Shown here: positions 36,876-48,800 of the stretch, piece by piece | Numbering within the stretch: the first letter of the stretch is position 1 | Layout: the number at the start of each line of letters is the position of its first letter | From: Andalucia godoyi | Lineage: Eukaryota; Discoba; Jakobea; Jakobida; Andaluciidae | Direction: 5' to 3' | NCBI GenBank assembly: GCA_009859145.1 | Contig: VRVR01000001.1 | Span: 186,001 to 250,000, forward strand | Length of the DNA: 64,000 nucleotides | Program-made: the position numbers and the translations under genes | The notes under the pieces: model-generated | What the model was told of the DNA's origin: nothing | Seen by the model: the letters and a program-made list of their open reading frames with translations, nothing else | Database searches by the model: none

Positions 36876-37425
36876 TTCTTTTTCTTTTTTCCTTTCCTTT
36901 TTCTATTCTTGTTTCCGATAATACCAGAACTTTTTTTTTAATTAAATCGAATCAAGAAAATGATGATAGATGAAAAGACGAAAAGATGAAAAAGATGGCA
37001 AAGCGTCGAACAAGTCAGAAATAGAACAGCGGAAGGCCGCCGGGCTGATGACGATGGTAAAAAAAGAAACCGGAAATCCGAAGGGCGACTTGACGATGAC
37101 ACATTCAGACTTGAGGCTTGACACTCGCTTCTTGCAAGGGGGCCTTGTTTTTTTTTTACGACCGGTACACTTCTCCAACCCTGGTACCTGGTGCTTGGTC
37201 TGTTTGCGATCCAAAAAGGCCATTTTACGTCCAAGACTGTGAACATAGCAGCTGCGGGCGCAACAAAACATTCGGGGAGGGGTAGATTGGAGAGTTGGTA
37301 CTCAATAATGACCTCATCAAAACGAATTCCAAAACATCTCCTTCGATAAACATACAACACAAACAGACAGGGGGGGGAGGGGAGCGCAATCCACGAATAA
37401 CACGGCGGGGAAGAAGGAGAAGGGA
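36876..37425. other. Intergenic between two minus-strand genes
   Basis: HPPD promoter side and PWWP-gene 3' side, with A- and T-runs. A minus-strand frame (MAFLDRKQTKHQVPGLEKC at about 37222) is open for a while but has no recognisable family or splice partners. Confidence 0.35.
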
Positions 37426-39388
37426 TCAGCTTTGGGCAGCCTCAAGAGCATTTGGATCCTTTTGCAGCTGCTGTAAAGCCATGATGATTTCTCGCTCCCG
37501 TTCGCGTCTCCAGACTTCGTGCTCAACACGCATCAATGTAGCCTCCAACTTGGTCTTCGGGCCCTCGCGAACCCACATAGACCTGAACGATCGGTCAGGA
37601 CCACTGAGAAGCGGGTCCTTCAGAGTTCGTTGGAGTACGTTGCGCTTACGGAGACGGGATCGTGCAGGGTAACTGTCATGACTGTCCGCTCCATACTCAG
37701 CATCTTGTCCGTCACGATCATCAGCAGAATCAGGCTCTTCTTTCGCTTTGCCTTCCTTCTTTGAACTTGCGTTCTTCCCGCTCGCAGAACTCGAGGCTGC
37801 GGATGCTGCAGACTGATCTTTGTTTCCGATGTTCTGGGCGACAGCGTTGCCGGATCGTGATTTCTTCGCTGGAGGGGCATGTGGAGGAGAATCCTCGGGA
37901 GACGGAGCTTCCTCGCGCTTAGACGAATGGCTTCCCGAAGCGCCGCGAGATGAAGCAGCATTGGACTGCGCCATGGATGTCGATGCCATTTGGGCAGCTT
38001 TGCGCTTGATTTCTCCCGCGGGTGTCACGCTTATTCCCATGGATGCCAGCATGGAGGGCTCCTTCTCTTTGGAACCTTCCTTCTTCTCCGTCTTTTCGTC
38101 TTTCCCGCCAGTCATGCCTGAAGGGCCACCGCTGGCCTGCTGAAGACCGACAGTGGACCGATTGCAGAACCAACAACGGAACTGGAATTTTGCGTCCTTG
38201 ATCTTTGCCTTGTTGTCAATGATCTTTGCATCCACCATGCATTTAATGTGGCACCATGACTGGCAACAATAGCACTGGATGAGATCCCCTCGACGGTCGC
38301 ACACCTTGCACGTATCCTTTTCCTTTCTGTAGTACCGATGAACGTGGCCGCAACTGCAGTTCACCATGTACACAAGCTCCCCTTCCTTGATATCCTTCTC
38401 GTTCAGCATCTTGTCCAAATTCTTTCCATTCCTGTCCATAAACTCTACAAACGGAAGAATATTCTCCTTGTAGTACTCTCGAACTTTGAACGCCAATTGC
38501 GGACTTCTCTGCGTCGCATCGAAGGCAGGAAGAAACGTAACAGCTCCCCAGTTTGAGTCCGTGGCCCGTTGTGGTGTCTCCAGCTTCTTCCAGCCGCCCA
38601 TCATGTCAATGAGAATGTAAAACACGTACGGATCTCCAACCCTGCGCGCAAACCACGGCAAGGATGCCGGCTTGTCTCCATTCCCATTGGAGAAGAACTT
38701 GGAAAGATAGTTGATGTACCGTCTATACCACTTTCTGCGTTCTTCTGGATCCTCGTAGATCCGAATACATGCCTTGTTCCAGAACTGGTTTCCGATGTCT
38801 GGGTTCTCACAAGCTCGTAGAAACTGAAAAAAGGGTACCTTGCTACGCGCCTGTAGGATGGCAACCTTGAAAATCGAGTCGTCGTCGATGCTCGTCTTGT
38901 CTGTCTCGAGCAAGTTGGAGAAGTGAGTGTCAAACTTGTGCAGCGAACGCACTGGAACGGACGCAACTTGAAGCGTGCCATAAAACCCTACAATAATGCG
39001 GTTCGCTTCCGTGGAATCGAAAATTTCTGGTTTTGAGAATTGCATGGATGAATCCAAAATCTGCGCAGGCCAATAGGGAAACGTGCCAGACTTTGCAAAA
39101 ACGATTTCTGCCTTTGCAAATTCATCTTCCCCCTCCTTTCCATCCACGTCCCCTTCGTCCTCCCCATCATCCGCAATACTGATACTTGGCTCCTCGTCAT
39201 CACCGTGATCATTCTCGCCATTGTCGTCCTCCATTTTCACAGGAGTCTTCGACCTGCTGCTGCTCTTCTTTCCAGAATTTCCCGAAGCCGATGACGTACC
39301 CGATGACGAACTACTTGATGTACTCGATGACGAACTGCTTGATGAACTACTGGGCGGCCCATTCACTGTTGAGGAGTTGTTGTTGGAG

Positions 39389-39425
<37 letters not shown>

Positions 39426-39636
39426 CACGAGCATCAGAAACACTTTGAATTCCAGCATCCACCTCATCCCCATCTGCAGTATGAAGTGAGATTGCAGCCG
39501 GACTAGCCTCGATCGAACCACTTTCGCCCTTGACTGGAGACGGTACTCCAAGAGTCTTGCTACTTTGCCTCTGATTCTCCTCCGCCGACTGGTCGTCCGC
39601 ATGAACAACCGCTACTTCCTGTCCTATCTGTGACAT
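37426..39636 (-). CDS. PWWP, ARID and PHD-finger chromatin protein
   Basis: The protein has 736 residues. After a disordered head with a 12-Asn tract (72-83), Ser tracts and an acidic patch come three chromatin modules. The PWWP-like domain (about 175-240) has IVFAKSGTFPYWPAQILDSS and NRIIVGFYGTLQVASVPV. The ARID-like domain (about 300-395) has WFARRVGDPYVFYILIDMMG and GWKKLETPQRA, then WGAVTFLP. The PHD-type zinc finger (443-491) has CKVCDRRGDLIQCYCCQSWC then CWFC. Together these suggest a reader of methylated histones that also binds DNA. The tail is Ser/Lys-rich and disordered. I start at MSQIGQEVAVVHADDQ, because the frame upstream is intergenic low complexity. The Asn tract comes from a TTG repeat on the plus strand. 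Confidence 0.82.
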
Positions 39637-40350
39637 CCACAACTGCCTCGGATAACTTTTTTTGGAATTCAAAATAATAATATCAACAATAAGACAACGT
39701 GTACTCTTCAGTGGAGTATCGCTCGAGTAACAAAATGAAAAATCAAACAAAACCTTGAAAGGACAGCAATACCAAACAACCAGCACAACAAGACAAAAAA
39801 CAACAACAACAACTATAAAAATAATAAACAGTGCACTGAAGAAGAGTAAGAAGAAGAAAATCACTTGAACAAAACACACGCACACACACGCACACACACG
39901 TACACACGCACGCACACGCACATACACAGAGAGAAAATGATGAAAATGAAATTAAAAGCAGCCAAGGCAAAACCGCATTTTTGTTTTGTTTCGTTTCTTT
40001 TTGGTGGGGAATGTCGAAATGGTTCGGATTGGCAGAAAAAACAGGCAGGGAAAGAACTGACGGCTGCGATTCCAGTGCAGAAAACACTCCGACATCGGAC
40101 ACATCAACGAAAAGGAGCGAGCGTGGGGGGGGGGGGCCAGTCTCAATTGATGCGCTCAAAACATCCCAAGAGGCCAATAAAGACTCCGGAGGTCCATTCG
40201 ATTCTGTGTGTCCTTCCCTGACCTTCCTCTATATCTTTTTTTTTTGGTTGGGTTCCCGCACTGTTGTTGGTCCTATCACTTCATTCTTGGATAAGATTGG
40301 CATTTGGCCTCGTTTGCCCCTTGCTTCAAAGAGATCCCTCCGTATCTATC
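39637..40350. other. Divergent promoter region, repeats only
   Basis: Contains an imperfect ACACACGC repeat near 39875-39927, a 12-base G run near 40127 and T-rich DNA before the AP-4 start. No gene seen. Confidence 0.45.
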
Positions 40351-41836
40351 ATGATTTCGCAATTTTTCGTACTTTCCAGACGCGGCGACATCATCATCTT
40401 TCGAGACTGTATGCATTTTACATTTTGTTTTTGGCTTCGTTCCCCCCCTCTGTTTGCTTTGCTTTGCGTTGCTTATTTCCCCCATTTTGCTTCTCACTGC
40501 TTGCCTTCTTGATTTTATTTTCTGCTACTGCATAATCATTGTAGATCGAGGAGACGTGACGAAGAAGAGTTCCGAGGTGTTTTTCCGGAACATACATCAG
40601 CGATCCTCGACAGAAGCTGTGAATGCGGCTCCAGTGTTCTCTGTGGATGGAGTTTCGTTCATGTTTTCCCGGAAATCTGGAATGTATTTTGTGATTACGA
40701 CTCGTTGCAATATGTCCCCTGTTTTTGGATTTGAGGTGATTAACCGCATTACGAGGATCATTCGAGACTACACAGGTATTCTTTCGGAGGATGCAGTGAG
40801 GAAGAATTTCGTGCTGATTTACGAGTTGGCTGATGAAGTTATTGACTTTGGATATCCGCAGGAGATGTCGACGGAGAATCTAAAGTCTCTTGTGTTCAAC
40901 GAGCCTGTTGAGTCGGAAGGGCAGCAGTCCTCGGCGCTGGCGTCTGCGATGGATAAGCTGCGAATTGGAGAGAAAAAGACGGCGTCTTCGTCTTCTGCTC
41001 AGCGATCGGTGATTGGTTCTGCAGAAAAGGAGAAGAAACCGAATGCAAATGAGCTGTTCGTGGACATTCTCGAGAAGCTGCATGCGACGTTTGACGGAAC
41101 AGGAAAGTTGCAGAATTCTTACATTGAGGGTTCCATCATTATGCGGTCTTTCTTGTCGGGTTCCCCGGAGATTCACGTTGGGTTGAACTCCGATTTGCAA
41201 GTCGGAAGAGATGGCAAGTCGTCAGGACGCAGCGGACTGGTGTTGGATAGTATCAACTTCCATCCTTTGGTTCAGCGTTCCGAGTTTGAATCCGATCGCG
41301 TTGTTGCGCTTTATCCTCCAGACGGCGAGTTCACGGTGCTAAACTATCGAACCTCTGGTGAGTGTCCGATGCCGTTCCGCGTGTATCCGTATCTTGAGGA
41401 TGCTGGAAACTTCCGCATTGACCTCATCATTCGCATCCGCGGCGAATTTCCAGAGCAGTGCCATGCTACTCATGTGGTCGTTCAGTTCCCTGTTCCTGAT
41501 CTTGTCGCCTCGGTGAACTTTGAGGTTGGATCGACTGCCGGTGGCCAGGAAACGGAGTACAAGGCAGGAGAAAAGATGGGATACTGGAGGATCAAGAAAT
41601 TCACTGGTGGATCCGAGTATGCAGTTCGGGCCAAGATGTCTTTCAATACGACTGCACCGTCTGCTCTGTCCCGGAAGCAAATCGGACCCATCGTGATGTC
41701 TTTCGAAATTCCAATGTTCAATGTTTCCGGACTCAATTTGCGGTTCTTGCGCATCCAGGAACGCGACAAGTCATACAACCCTGCCCGATGGGTCCGCTAC
41801 ATTACGCAATCGAATTCGTACACCAGTCGGCTATGA
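40351..41836 (+). CDS. AP4M1: AP-4 adaptor complex mu subunit
   Basis: Two exons, 40351-40408 and 40545-41836, give 449 residues, close to the 453 of animal AP4M1. Exon 1 encodes MISQFFVLSRRGDIIIFRDY, the mu4 N-terminus. The 136-base intron begins GTATGC, ends TTGTAG, and splits a Tyr codon, restoring RDYRGD. The longin domain is followed by a linker and a mu homology domain (IEGSIIMRSFLSGSPEIHVG, then the C-terminal NVSGLNLRFLRIQE...WVRYITQSNSY). AP-4 mu recognises tyrosine-type sorting signals at the trans-Golgi network. The MISQFFVLS start favours AP-4 over AP-1/2/3 mu chains. Confidence 0.88.
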
Positions 41837-41999
41837 AGAACAGAGTGGTGAATAGGGTGAGCCAGACAAGGGGTGTATTCGTTTAAATTAAAAATAAATA
41901 AATAAAAATAAAAAGGTTTCATGCGCTTTCCTATTTTCCAATTTATTTCTTCATGGGGAGGCTTAACCGTGCAACTTTCTCGATGTGCGGAGAGAGAGG

Positions 42000-44465
42000 C
42001 TACATCCGAATGGAATCAAAGATGGCTTCTCTGTCGTCGACATCAAATACGTCCTCCACCATCGCCCTGAAATTCTGGCGACTATCGCTCAGCTGCTGAT
42101 GCAGCGCTGTGGTCAGATCGGCTTTCGCTTCTTGCGCTTTGAAAACGCCCAGAATCTGTCGAAGCTGTGAACAAGTCAGCTTGACGTCATCCAGACCCTT
42201 TCGGACAGCTGCGATACGACGACTGACAATTTGCTCTTTGCGCAGAGTGGAGAGTAGGACTTGTAATTCTTCGTCCGACAGGTGCTTTCCGTCATACAGC
42301 TCCTTCACGATCTCCTCCGGGATGCCTTCGTCTTTCAACCGCAGGAAATCGATGGTGCGCCGCATAACTGACGTCCGAACGGCTCCTTTCATATGAGGAA
42401 GAAAGCTGGAGCGATCTGTGCATCGAGCATAAGCGGTAACGCACATTCGAAACACCCAGTCCTCATCAAGCTGCCCCATACCTCTGAAAAGATGGAATAG
42501 CGATGCTAGCTGTTGGCAGGTGAAGTGAAAAGCGTTGAGGGCTCCTTCCAACTCAAACTGCTTTCCTTCTGTCGAAAACTCGTGAAGGATCTGGAAAGCA
42601 AACGATGCGACCAACCACTGTTCAACAGGCGGTGGCGCGATGCTGTACATGTCGTGATCGTCGTAAGAGAGATACACAATTTCCACCGTTCCCGCAGAGG
42701 GCAGAGCCCTTCGCAGTTGGAATCCCTCCGGTGCAACAAAGGCCGTGTTGCTCCTCGCCGAGCTCGGAGTTCCTGCGAGTGACTGCGCGAGCGAAGCCGT
42801 TGCTGACGAAGCATTCTGCGAGCCTGAAATGGAAAGCCTGATTCTCGATACCAGTCTGCTGCGCGAGACCACGTTTGCCATCGACTTGGATCTCGATGCC
42901 TTGAGATCCCCTCCCGACTCTTCGTCTGGAAGGTCCACCGCGAAGAGGCTCGCAGCGGATCCGCCGGCATCAGTCGGGGCCTGTTTCTTGTCTTTCGTCT
43001 TGTCTTGTTTTTTTCTGCCTTGTGGGAGGTCCCCATCCTCTTCTTCGTCTGGGCTTTTCGATTCACAGTAGTACCGAATTTCCAGCGGTCCGCTTGCTGT
43101 GTACGGCTCCAAAGTGATGGAGCCCTCCAGTTTTCCGCGGAGGAACGCGCGCAGACCCGGGTACTTCTTGTCTGCGAGGATCCATGAGCTTTCAAGAGGT
43201 GGTGTGCCGTCGGGATCGTCGACGCGTGTGATCCCGATCCAGTCGTTGAAGTCAGCACGGGACGCTGGGGCTTTCCACTTGACATTCAGTTTGCCACCAA
43301 AGGAGACCATTTCTGGGACAACGGTGACAATGAATCCGTCAGCTCCTCGACTTTCTTGGAAGCGGACGTGGTCAACATTGAACAGGTCAATATCCCTCCC
43401 ATCTAACAGCACAAATTTGAGGTTTTCTCCAAGATTCTGGGCTTCCAGATCACACAGCCTGTCAATGATTGCTCGACTTTCGTCTTTGGAAGCATCGAGT
43501 CTGTAGTAGCCAGCAGGATCCTCTGGGTCGAACAGAGTCTTTTCGCTGTACACACCGAGTTTCAGTTCTCGCTGCACCATGTTTCGACATGTGGATGACG
43601 TCACGGCCTGGAGCGCTTTGAAAAAATACGCAGGATCGATGATTCTCTTGAAGATCTTGACTGCGATTTCAGCCTGCATGTGCGGATATTCAAACAGCTT
43701 CATCAGCTGCACTGCCTGGTCGGTCGAAAAATAGTTGCCCTTGAGGGACATCAGCAACACATCCAGTCGTCTGTCTGGAAAGCAGTCTTCTCGGAGCCTC
43801 CTTACCAGTTTTGAAAAATTCTTATCTTCGATTTGAATGCTGCTGCTGAGCATCTTCACTCCCGAATTCATGCCGTCTCCAACCGTGCCTCGTAGGTACC
43901 GCAAGACAGCAGCAGGTCCGTTTCGGATGATGTCGTCGAGTGGAGACTGCAGCGGATTGCCTGCCATGTCCAACGATTTGAGATTCGAGAGCTGCCCTAC
44001 CTCGGCAGGAAGCGTCGCGATCTTGTTTTCCCGAAGAACGAGAACCTCGAGTAGCGAGCACAGCCCAAGAGAAGGCCCGACTGCGTGCAGTCGATTCGAA
44101 GTGAGATCCAGTTTTTTCAAACCCTTCATTCCGCCCATCCCACCTGGTATCGACTCGATTACATTGTAGCTCATATCGAGAGATTCCAGACTGAACAGAC
44201 TCAGCAAGGGTGGTGGAATGTCAGTGAAAAAGTTCCGTTTCAGATTCAGTGTTTTCAAATTGACAAGATTCCCAAAGTCTGGTGGCAAGGACGCAAGCAT
44301 GTTTTGAGACAGGTCGATTCGTATCAGAGACATGAGCACTCCGATGTCTCGCGGAACCTGTGAAATTTCCATACGATGCAAATCCAGCGATTCCTCCTTG
44401 TCCTCCTTCACATCCGTAAGGACTTTTCGAACCTTCTTGTTGATCTTGATGCTGTTCGTCTTCAT
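42000..44465 (-). CDS. Leucine-rich repeat protein with DUF4476 repeats and SKICH-like domain
   Basis: The protein has 821 residues in one exon. Six or seven LRRs span about 26-190 (LDLSQN/LDMSYN/LDLTSNRL-type units). A DUF4476 unit follows (about 218-290: FPDRRLDVLLMSLKGNYFST, then DPAYFFKAL). A beta-sandwich with FNDWIGITRVDDPDG (about 385-470) resembles SKICH domains. The C-terminal 250 residues hold further DUF4476-like units (LNAFHFTCQQLASLFHLFRG; LDDVKLTCSQLRQILGVF). A charged, Lys/Asp/Glu-rich linker with DPQGRKKQ-type sequence separates the halves. No enzyme motif is visible, so it is probably a scaffold. The combination of LRR, SKICH-like and repeated DUF4476 is one I do not recognise. 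Confidence 0.72.
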   Translation of the reverse strand: MKTNSIKINKKVRKVLTDVKEDKEESLDLHRMEISQVPRDIGVLMSLIRIDLSQNMLASLPPDFGNLVNLKTLNLKRNFFTDIPPPLLSLFSLESLDMSYNVIESIPGGMGGMKGLKKLDLTSNRLHAVGPSLGLCSLLEVLVLRENKIATLPAEVGQLSNLKSLDMAGNPLQSPLDDIIRNGPAAVLRYLRGTVGDGMNSGVKMLSSSIQIEDKNFSKLVRRLREDCFPDRRLDVLLMSLKGNYFSTDQAVQLMKLFEYPHMQAEIAVKIFKRIIDPAYFFKALQAVTSSTCRNMVQRELKLGVYSEKTLFDPEDPAGYYRLDASKDESRAIIDRLCDLEAQNLGENLKFVLLDGRDIDLFNVDHVRFQESRGADGFIVTVVPEMVSFGGKLNVKWKAPASRADFNDWIGITRVDDPDGTPPLESSWILADKKYPGLRAFLRGKLEGSITLEPYTASGPLEIRYYCESKSPDEEEDGDLPQGRKKQDKTKDKKQAPTDAGGSAASLFAVDLPDEESGGDLKASRSKSMANVVSRSRLVSRIRLSISGSQNASSATASLAQSLAGTPSSARSNTAFVAPEGFQLRRALPSAGTVEIVYLSYDDHDMYSIAPPPVEQWLVASFAFQILHEFSTEGKQFELEGALNAFHFTCQQLASLFHLFRGMGQLDEDWVFRMCVTAYARCTDRSSFLPHMKGAVRTSVMRRTIDFLRLKDEGIPEEIVKELYDGKHLSDEELQVLLSTLRKEQIVSRRIAAVRKGLDDVKLTCSQLRQILGVFKAQEAKADLTTALHQQLSDSRQNFRAMVEDVFDVDDREAIFDSIRM

Positions 44466-44932
44466 TGCTGCTGCACACAGATCATTTCAAAAATACTTTC
44501 TTCTCCAGGTCCTCTTCCTCCTCTTTTCCCCTCCCCTAATGCACGAAACGGAACTTACTGCTTTCCCGTCTCGTCGTCAGTGCTCAAGATGTATTTCCCA
44601 AGCAACGCAGCCTTCAAATATATATATGTATATGTAAATTTATACACATATACATTTTCAGTCACCGGAAGCTTCCGCCTTTGTTCTCGCAACCGCTGTA
44701 AAAATACCCCTGGCCTAAGAAGCCTTTGTTTCGCAGTGTTTTCCTTTTCGCAGTGTTTTCCTTTTCGTTTGCTGCATCCTTTGTGGCTTTGGCTTTGGCT
44801 TTGTCTTTGGCTTTTTCTTTTCTTTATTTGTTCTTTATTTAATCCGTTTTTGTTTTTTTGTTTTTGTTTTTGTTTTTGAATTTGCCCGAGGAGAAATAAA
44901 GGCAGACAGTATCGACAAGAGGAAATCATAGA
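44466..44932. other. Divergent promoter region
   Basis: T-rich, with an (AT)n stretch near 44617-44655 and two tandem copies of TTCGCAGTGTTTTCCTT around 44730-44765. No gene seen. Confidence 0.45.
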
Positions 44933-45626
44933 ATGCTGAAGGCCAAGAACGTCTCGACATTCCTTGAACAGTCCAACACGGATGGAGTTTCCGCGTCAAT
45001 GTATGCATTTTTCGTTCATTTTGTCCATTTTTTCTTCTTTTTTGTTTTGCGTGCTTCTCTTTGTTTTGCGGAACCATCAAAAAAAGAGAGAAGGAAGAAG
45101 GGGGGAAAAAACAATGTGTAACTGACTTCAAGCCACCCTCAAAAATATGATGATGAGGATGATGATTTGGTGTCATTAGGCTCATGACGTCGGATGGCTC
45201 GTTGCTTGCGTCTGCTGGGGATGCAAAGAGAATAGCCGTGGTTGGTGCGATTGCCGCGAACATGTGGACTGCGCAGAAGTCAGTTTCTGCCTCTGCGTTC
45301 AAAAACGATGAACTGCGGCTCTTGATTGCGCAGTGCGAGGTATGATTGTTCAAGAGCTTTTTCTACTTTGTTTTTTGTTGTTGGTGTTTGTTGCCTCTTC
45401 TTTTCCTGTTGTCTGTTCTCATTTGTATGTATGTATATGTGTGGGTGTGCGTGTGGGTGTACAGAACGCGGTGGTTGGTGTGGTTCCGGTTAATTCTCTG
45501 CTACTGTGTGTGGTTGCAGAGGCGAGCATTCCCCTTGGGCTGTTCCGCGCGAAAGCAGAGAGCCTTCGAGACTACATGGCGGGTGCATTGTCTGAATTAG
45601 ATGCCGCATTGACTGCTTCTTCGTGA
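44933..45626 (+). CDS. LAMTOR2: LAMTOR2 (Ragulator subunit p14)
   Basis: Three exons, 44933-45000, 45180-45339 and 45465-45626, give 129 residues (animal LAMTOR2 has 125). The first intron starts GTATGC and splits a Met codon. The second starts GTATGA, ends TACAG and falls between codons. The product begins MLKAKNVSTFLEQSNTDGVS and contains TSDGSLLASAG, AIAANMWTA and LLLCVVAEASIPLGLFRAKA, tracking the roadblock fold of LAMTOR2 from end to end. In the Ragulator complex it pairs with LAMTOR3 on lysosomes to anchor Rag GTPases and mTORC1. Only exon 3 forms a sizeable frame, so the gene is easily missed. Confidence 0.9.
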
Positions 45627-45803
45627 AGGCCTCTTTTCATTGACAATAAAAATGACCACAGCAGCAGCAACCAAAATAAAAATAATTAAATAATAATTTT
45701 AATTAAAAAATTAAAAAATTAAAAAAAGATACGAAACAAACTTAAACTCATGAAAGTACGTCCGTATATTGGGGAGTTCAAGGTCCACGTGGTCGCTTCA
45801 TCT

Positions 45804-48800
45804 TCACTCATCCTGGTCATGGTCGTCGTACATCTCCCAGTTCTTCGCCTTCATTGCAATAACCCATGTTCTGAAATACGTTCGCAAAAGTAGTCGAGTC
45901 TTTGACTGCTGTTGAATCGTGGTGAACATGCGATGATCACTGTGGTGGTGATACGTCGATTTCCATTTTTTGAAGTACGAAGTCATCGTAGCCCGATCGG
46001 TGGCCTCTGCCATCTTGCAGCGCAGCCGAATGACGGAAACCTTCTGTTTCCAAATCGTGATGGCATGTTTCACAACTCGGGCGCAGTCGGCAGCGTTTCT
46101 CGAGGAAGCAAATGCCAGTATTCTATACCTGCCATATCGCCTTTTCGCACATCTGATGCACCATACCAACAGAAAGTATCGCTGGATTTGGGAAGATACA
46201 AGAGATGCGCATACTCGATGGAAATTGGCACGGAGCACTTCACGCGTACGATGATACCACCTTGCGTGGTGGAACGAACGAATCAATAGCGAATGGCGCC
46301 TGAATCGCGCTGCCTCGTCTTCCATCGCCCGCAAAACTTGGTGGCGTTCCAGACGAGACCGCCATGTTTTGAACCAAATGCTTTGATGCAGTAACGCTGC
46401 CCTTTGGGTCAGTCGTCGAATCCGGCAGGCCATATGCATCTTATATTTCCATTCGGTAAGCCGTGCTGAGCAGTGTCGCCGCTGACTCTTCCGCAAAAAC
46501 TTCTGCACCCTCCACATTTGGAAGCATCCTCTTAGCACGGAAGTGGGCGACAGCACTGCGAAACGTGGTACTGATTGGAGCAGTCCCGTGTGAAAGAGTA
46601 CACGACTGCTGCGCAGTCTGCTCTCCAACTTTGCACGGACTATGCGGAACCGAAATAACAGCAGCCAACTTCGGAAAGCAAGACGGGTTTGTCCGAGGCT
46701 GGTTCGACGCTTCAGAGAATTGTACTTGGAAGCAGTGGCCGTTTGATCCACAACAAAACCGTGCCACTTTGACAGTATTAGAGACATTCTTCGCTGGAGG
46801 AACATCTGGCGGAACTCTCCGACGCACGCAAGGTACCTCCACCACAAGAAACAGTATGTCTGAGTGTTGTTGCTGTGTTGCATCCGAAGACTCGAGAATC
46901 GCCTGCGATCTCCAAGAGACTGCCACCATTTCTGAACAGCATATCGCATGAGAATCGCACGAGAAACGGCGTGCAAGGAAGAGATGAACAGCCGTGCGCT
47001 GTACAAGTCTCGCAAAGACTGTGTCCACAACAGGAAAGATTTTCTGATCATCCTCGTTCGGCTTCGTTCGGCACACCGCATGCACAGAATATTCCTGTAC
47101 TCGGCGCCGGCAAACTTCGCTTTCCACCAAGAAAAGGCAGCCGTGCTGATTCCGCTTCCGCGCACACCACGTACCTTTCGCTCGAGCACACGCAATCGAT
47201 ACTGTTGAGCAATCCGCTGCCATGCCCAGTGCTTCAGAGCACGATGCCAGGAAATATGGGCAGTGGAAAAGGAATCCTCCAGATGCTTCAAGAAGATCAG
47301 ACGACGGCGAAGGTGCTTGGCTCCCTTGGCATGAAACCGTAGCGCTCCAAGCGTTTGACGCAGCACGATTCGATCGAAAGTTTTCTTCAAAGACCGCGAA
47401 CCCTGGGCGCATCGCTGTCTGGCGAATGCTGCGTGTCTCCAGAAGGCAAGGAAATGACCTATCACGAAGCGATGCACCATTCTGCTGAGATATAAATTGC
47501 ACTTTCTTGTAAAGGACAAGAGAATGTACCGCCCATGCCAGTGCAGAAATGTTGTGGACACCAGTCGTCGCTCCTCCATGCGGACCAAACATGAGAAACG
47601 GCATTTCAGGAAGCTGTCTCGCCACAAGAACATGTGACGGTTTTTCAGCAATCGAATGTAGAATTTCTCGGCAAAGAGATCCATGCGATCCACGAAGAAT
47701 CGATGCTTCCATCTGCAGAGGAAGCGGCTCATGAGATTCAGAGATGCGTGCCTTTCCAGTCCAGAGACAAACAAGACGCGCCGACGTCTGTGAACCCAAT
47801 AGCAAAAGTACTTTAGCATCTCTCGGAGATGTCTGTTCTTAAGGAAGACTCGTGCGTTCCAAATGCATCGCTCCCTCCTTGCAAATTCCATCCACTTGTG
47901 GAACTGACTGGAGAGTTTTAGCTTGGTCACTGCACTGGCAGCCTTTGCCAAAACATGGCTGCGTCGTTGCTTGCGCTGCAGCTTCCAATGCCACAGCTTA
48001 AAAGGCAGCAGTTTCTTCCAGTGCTGCATGGCTTTGAACGCTTGGTGCATGGAATGAAATGTGTGCCTTTTCAGCCGAGAACGTATCAACAGTGTGGCAT
48101 GCGCAAAGTATCGCTTGCGGACTTGAGCATCCTTCCACTGTTTGAACTGCCTCACGAGAACACTGTGACTTCGAAATGCAATCGCAAGTCTGGTGCACTG
48201 CATTCTCCAGCGGCTTGCGAGGAACTGCGATCTCCACATTCCAAAAGAAGTACCCATGCGATGAGCATTCCAGTATCTCAAGAAGGCTGAGGTCAGTACC
48301 TGACGTATGGAACTGCGTCTCCATAGCTGCAAGAAGTACGTTAGAACGCAAACAGCCCGTTGTCGACCGCAAGTTCGACGAAGCTTCTGCAGTGCCTTGA
48401 GATAGAAATGGTGCGCTTTCCAATGCTGAATGCAGTTCTTGACGCGATGGCGGTTATCAATAAGGACAATCCTCTTGGACAAGCGAACAAGGTTTCTACA
48501 GTACTGGGTCCAGCGTTTCCATTGTTGCAAGCGCCAGCGGTTTTGTGCAGAGAGCAGAACCGCACGGGCATGTGTCAGAGAATCCTTTGTCATGCGGAAG
48601 TAGCACCCAGTCTCTCTCCAGTAATGGAATGCCACTGTCAAAACCCATCGTCGCCTGGACTCCGCCACGCTCCGATGAAGGACGGCCGAAAACCACAGGA
48701 AAACGCTGTGCCGTAGCTTCCATTTTGTCCAAGCCTTCAGGAGAGAACGAGAGTCCACCGTGCTGGATATGAGATGCTCGGCTTGCTTCTGCCGAAGGAC

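Noticed and set aside
37031-37222. Minus-strand frame MAFLDRKQTKHQVPGLEKC
   Set aside because: Composition changes abruptly to hydrophobic low complexity, with no homology or splice partner.
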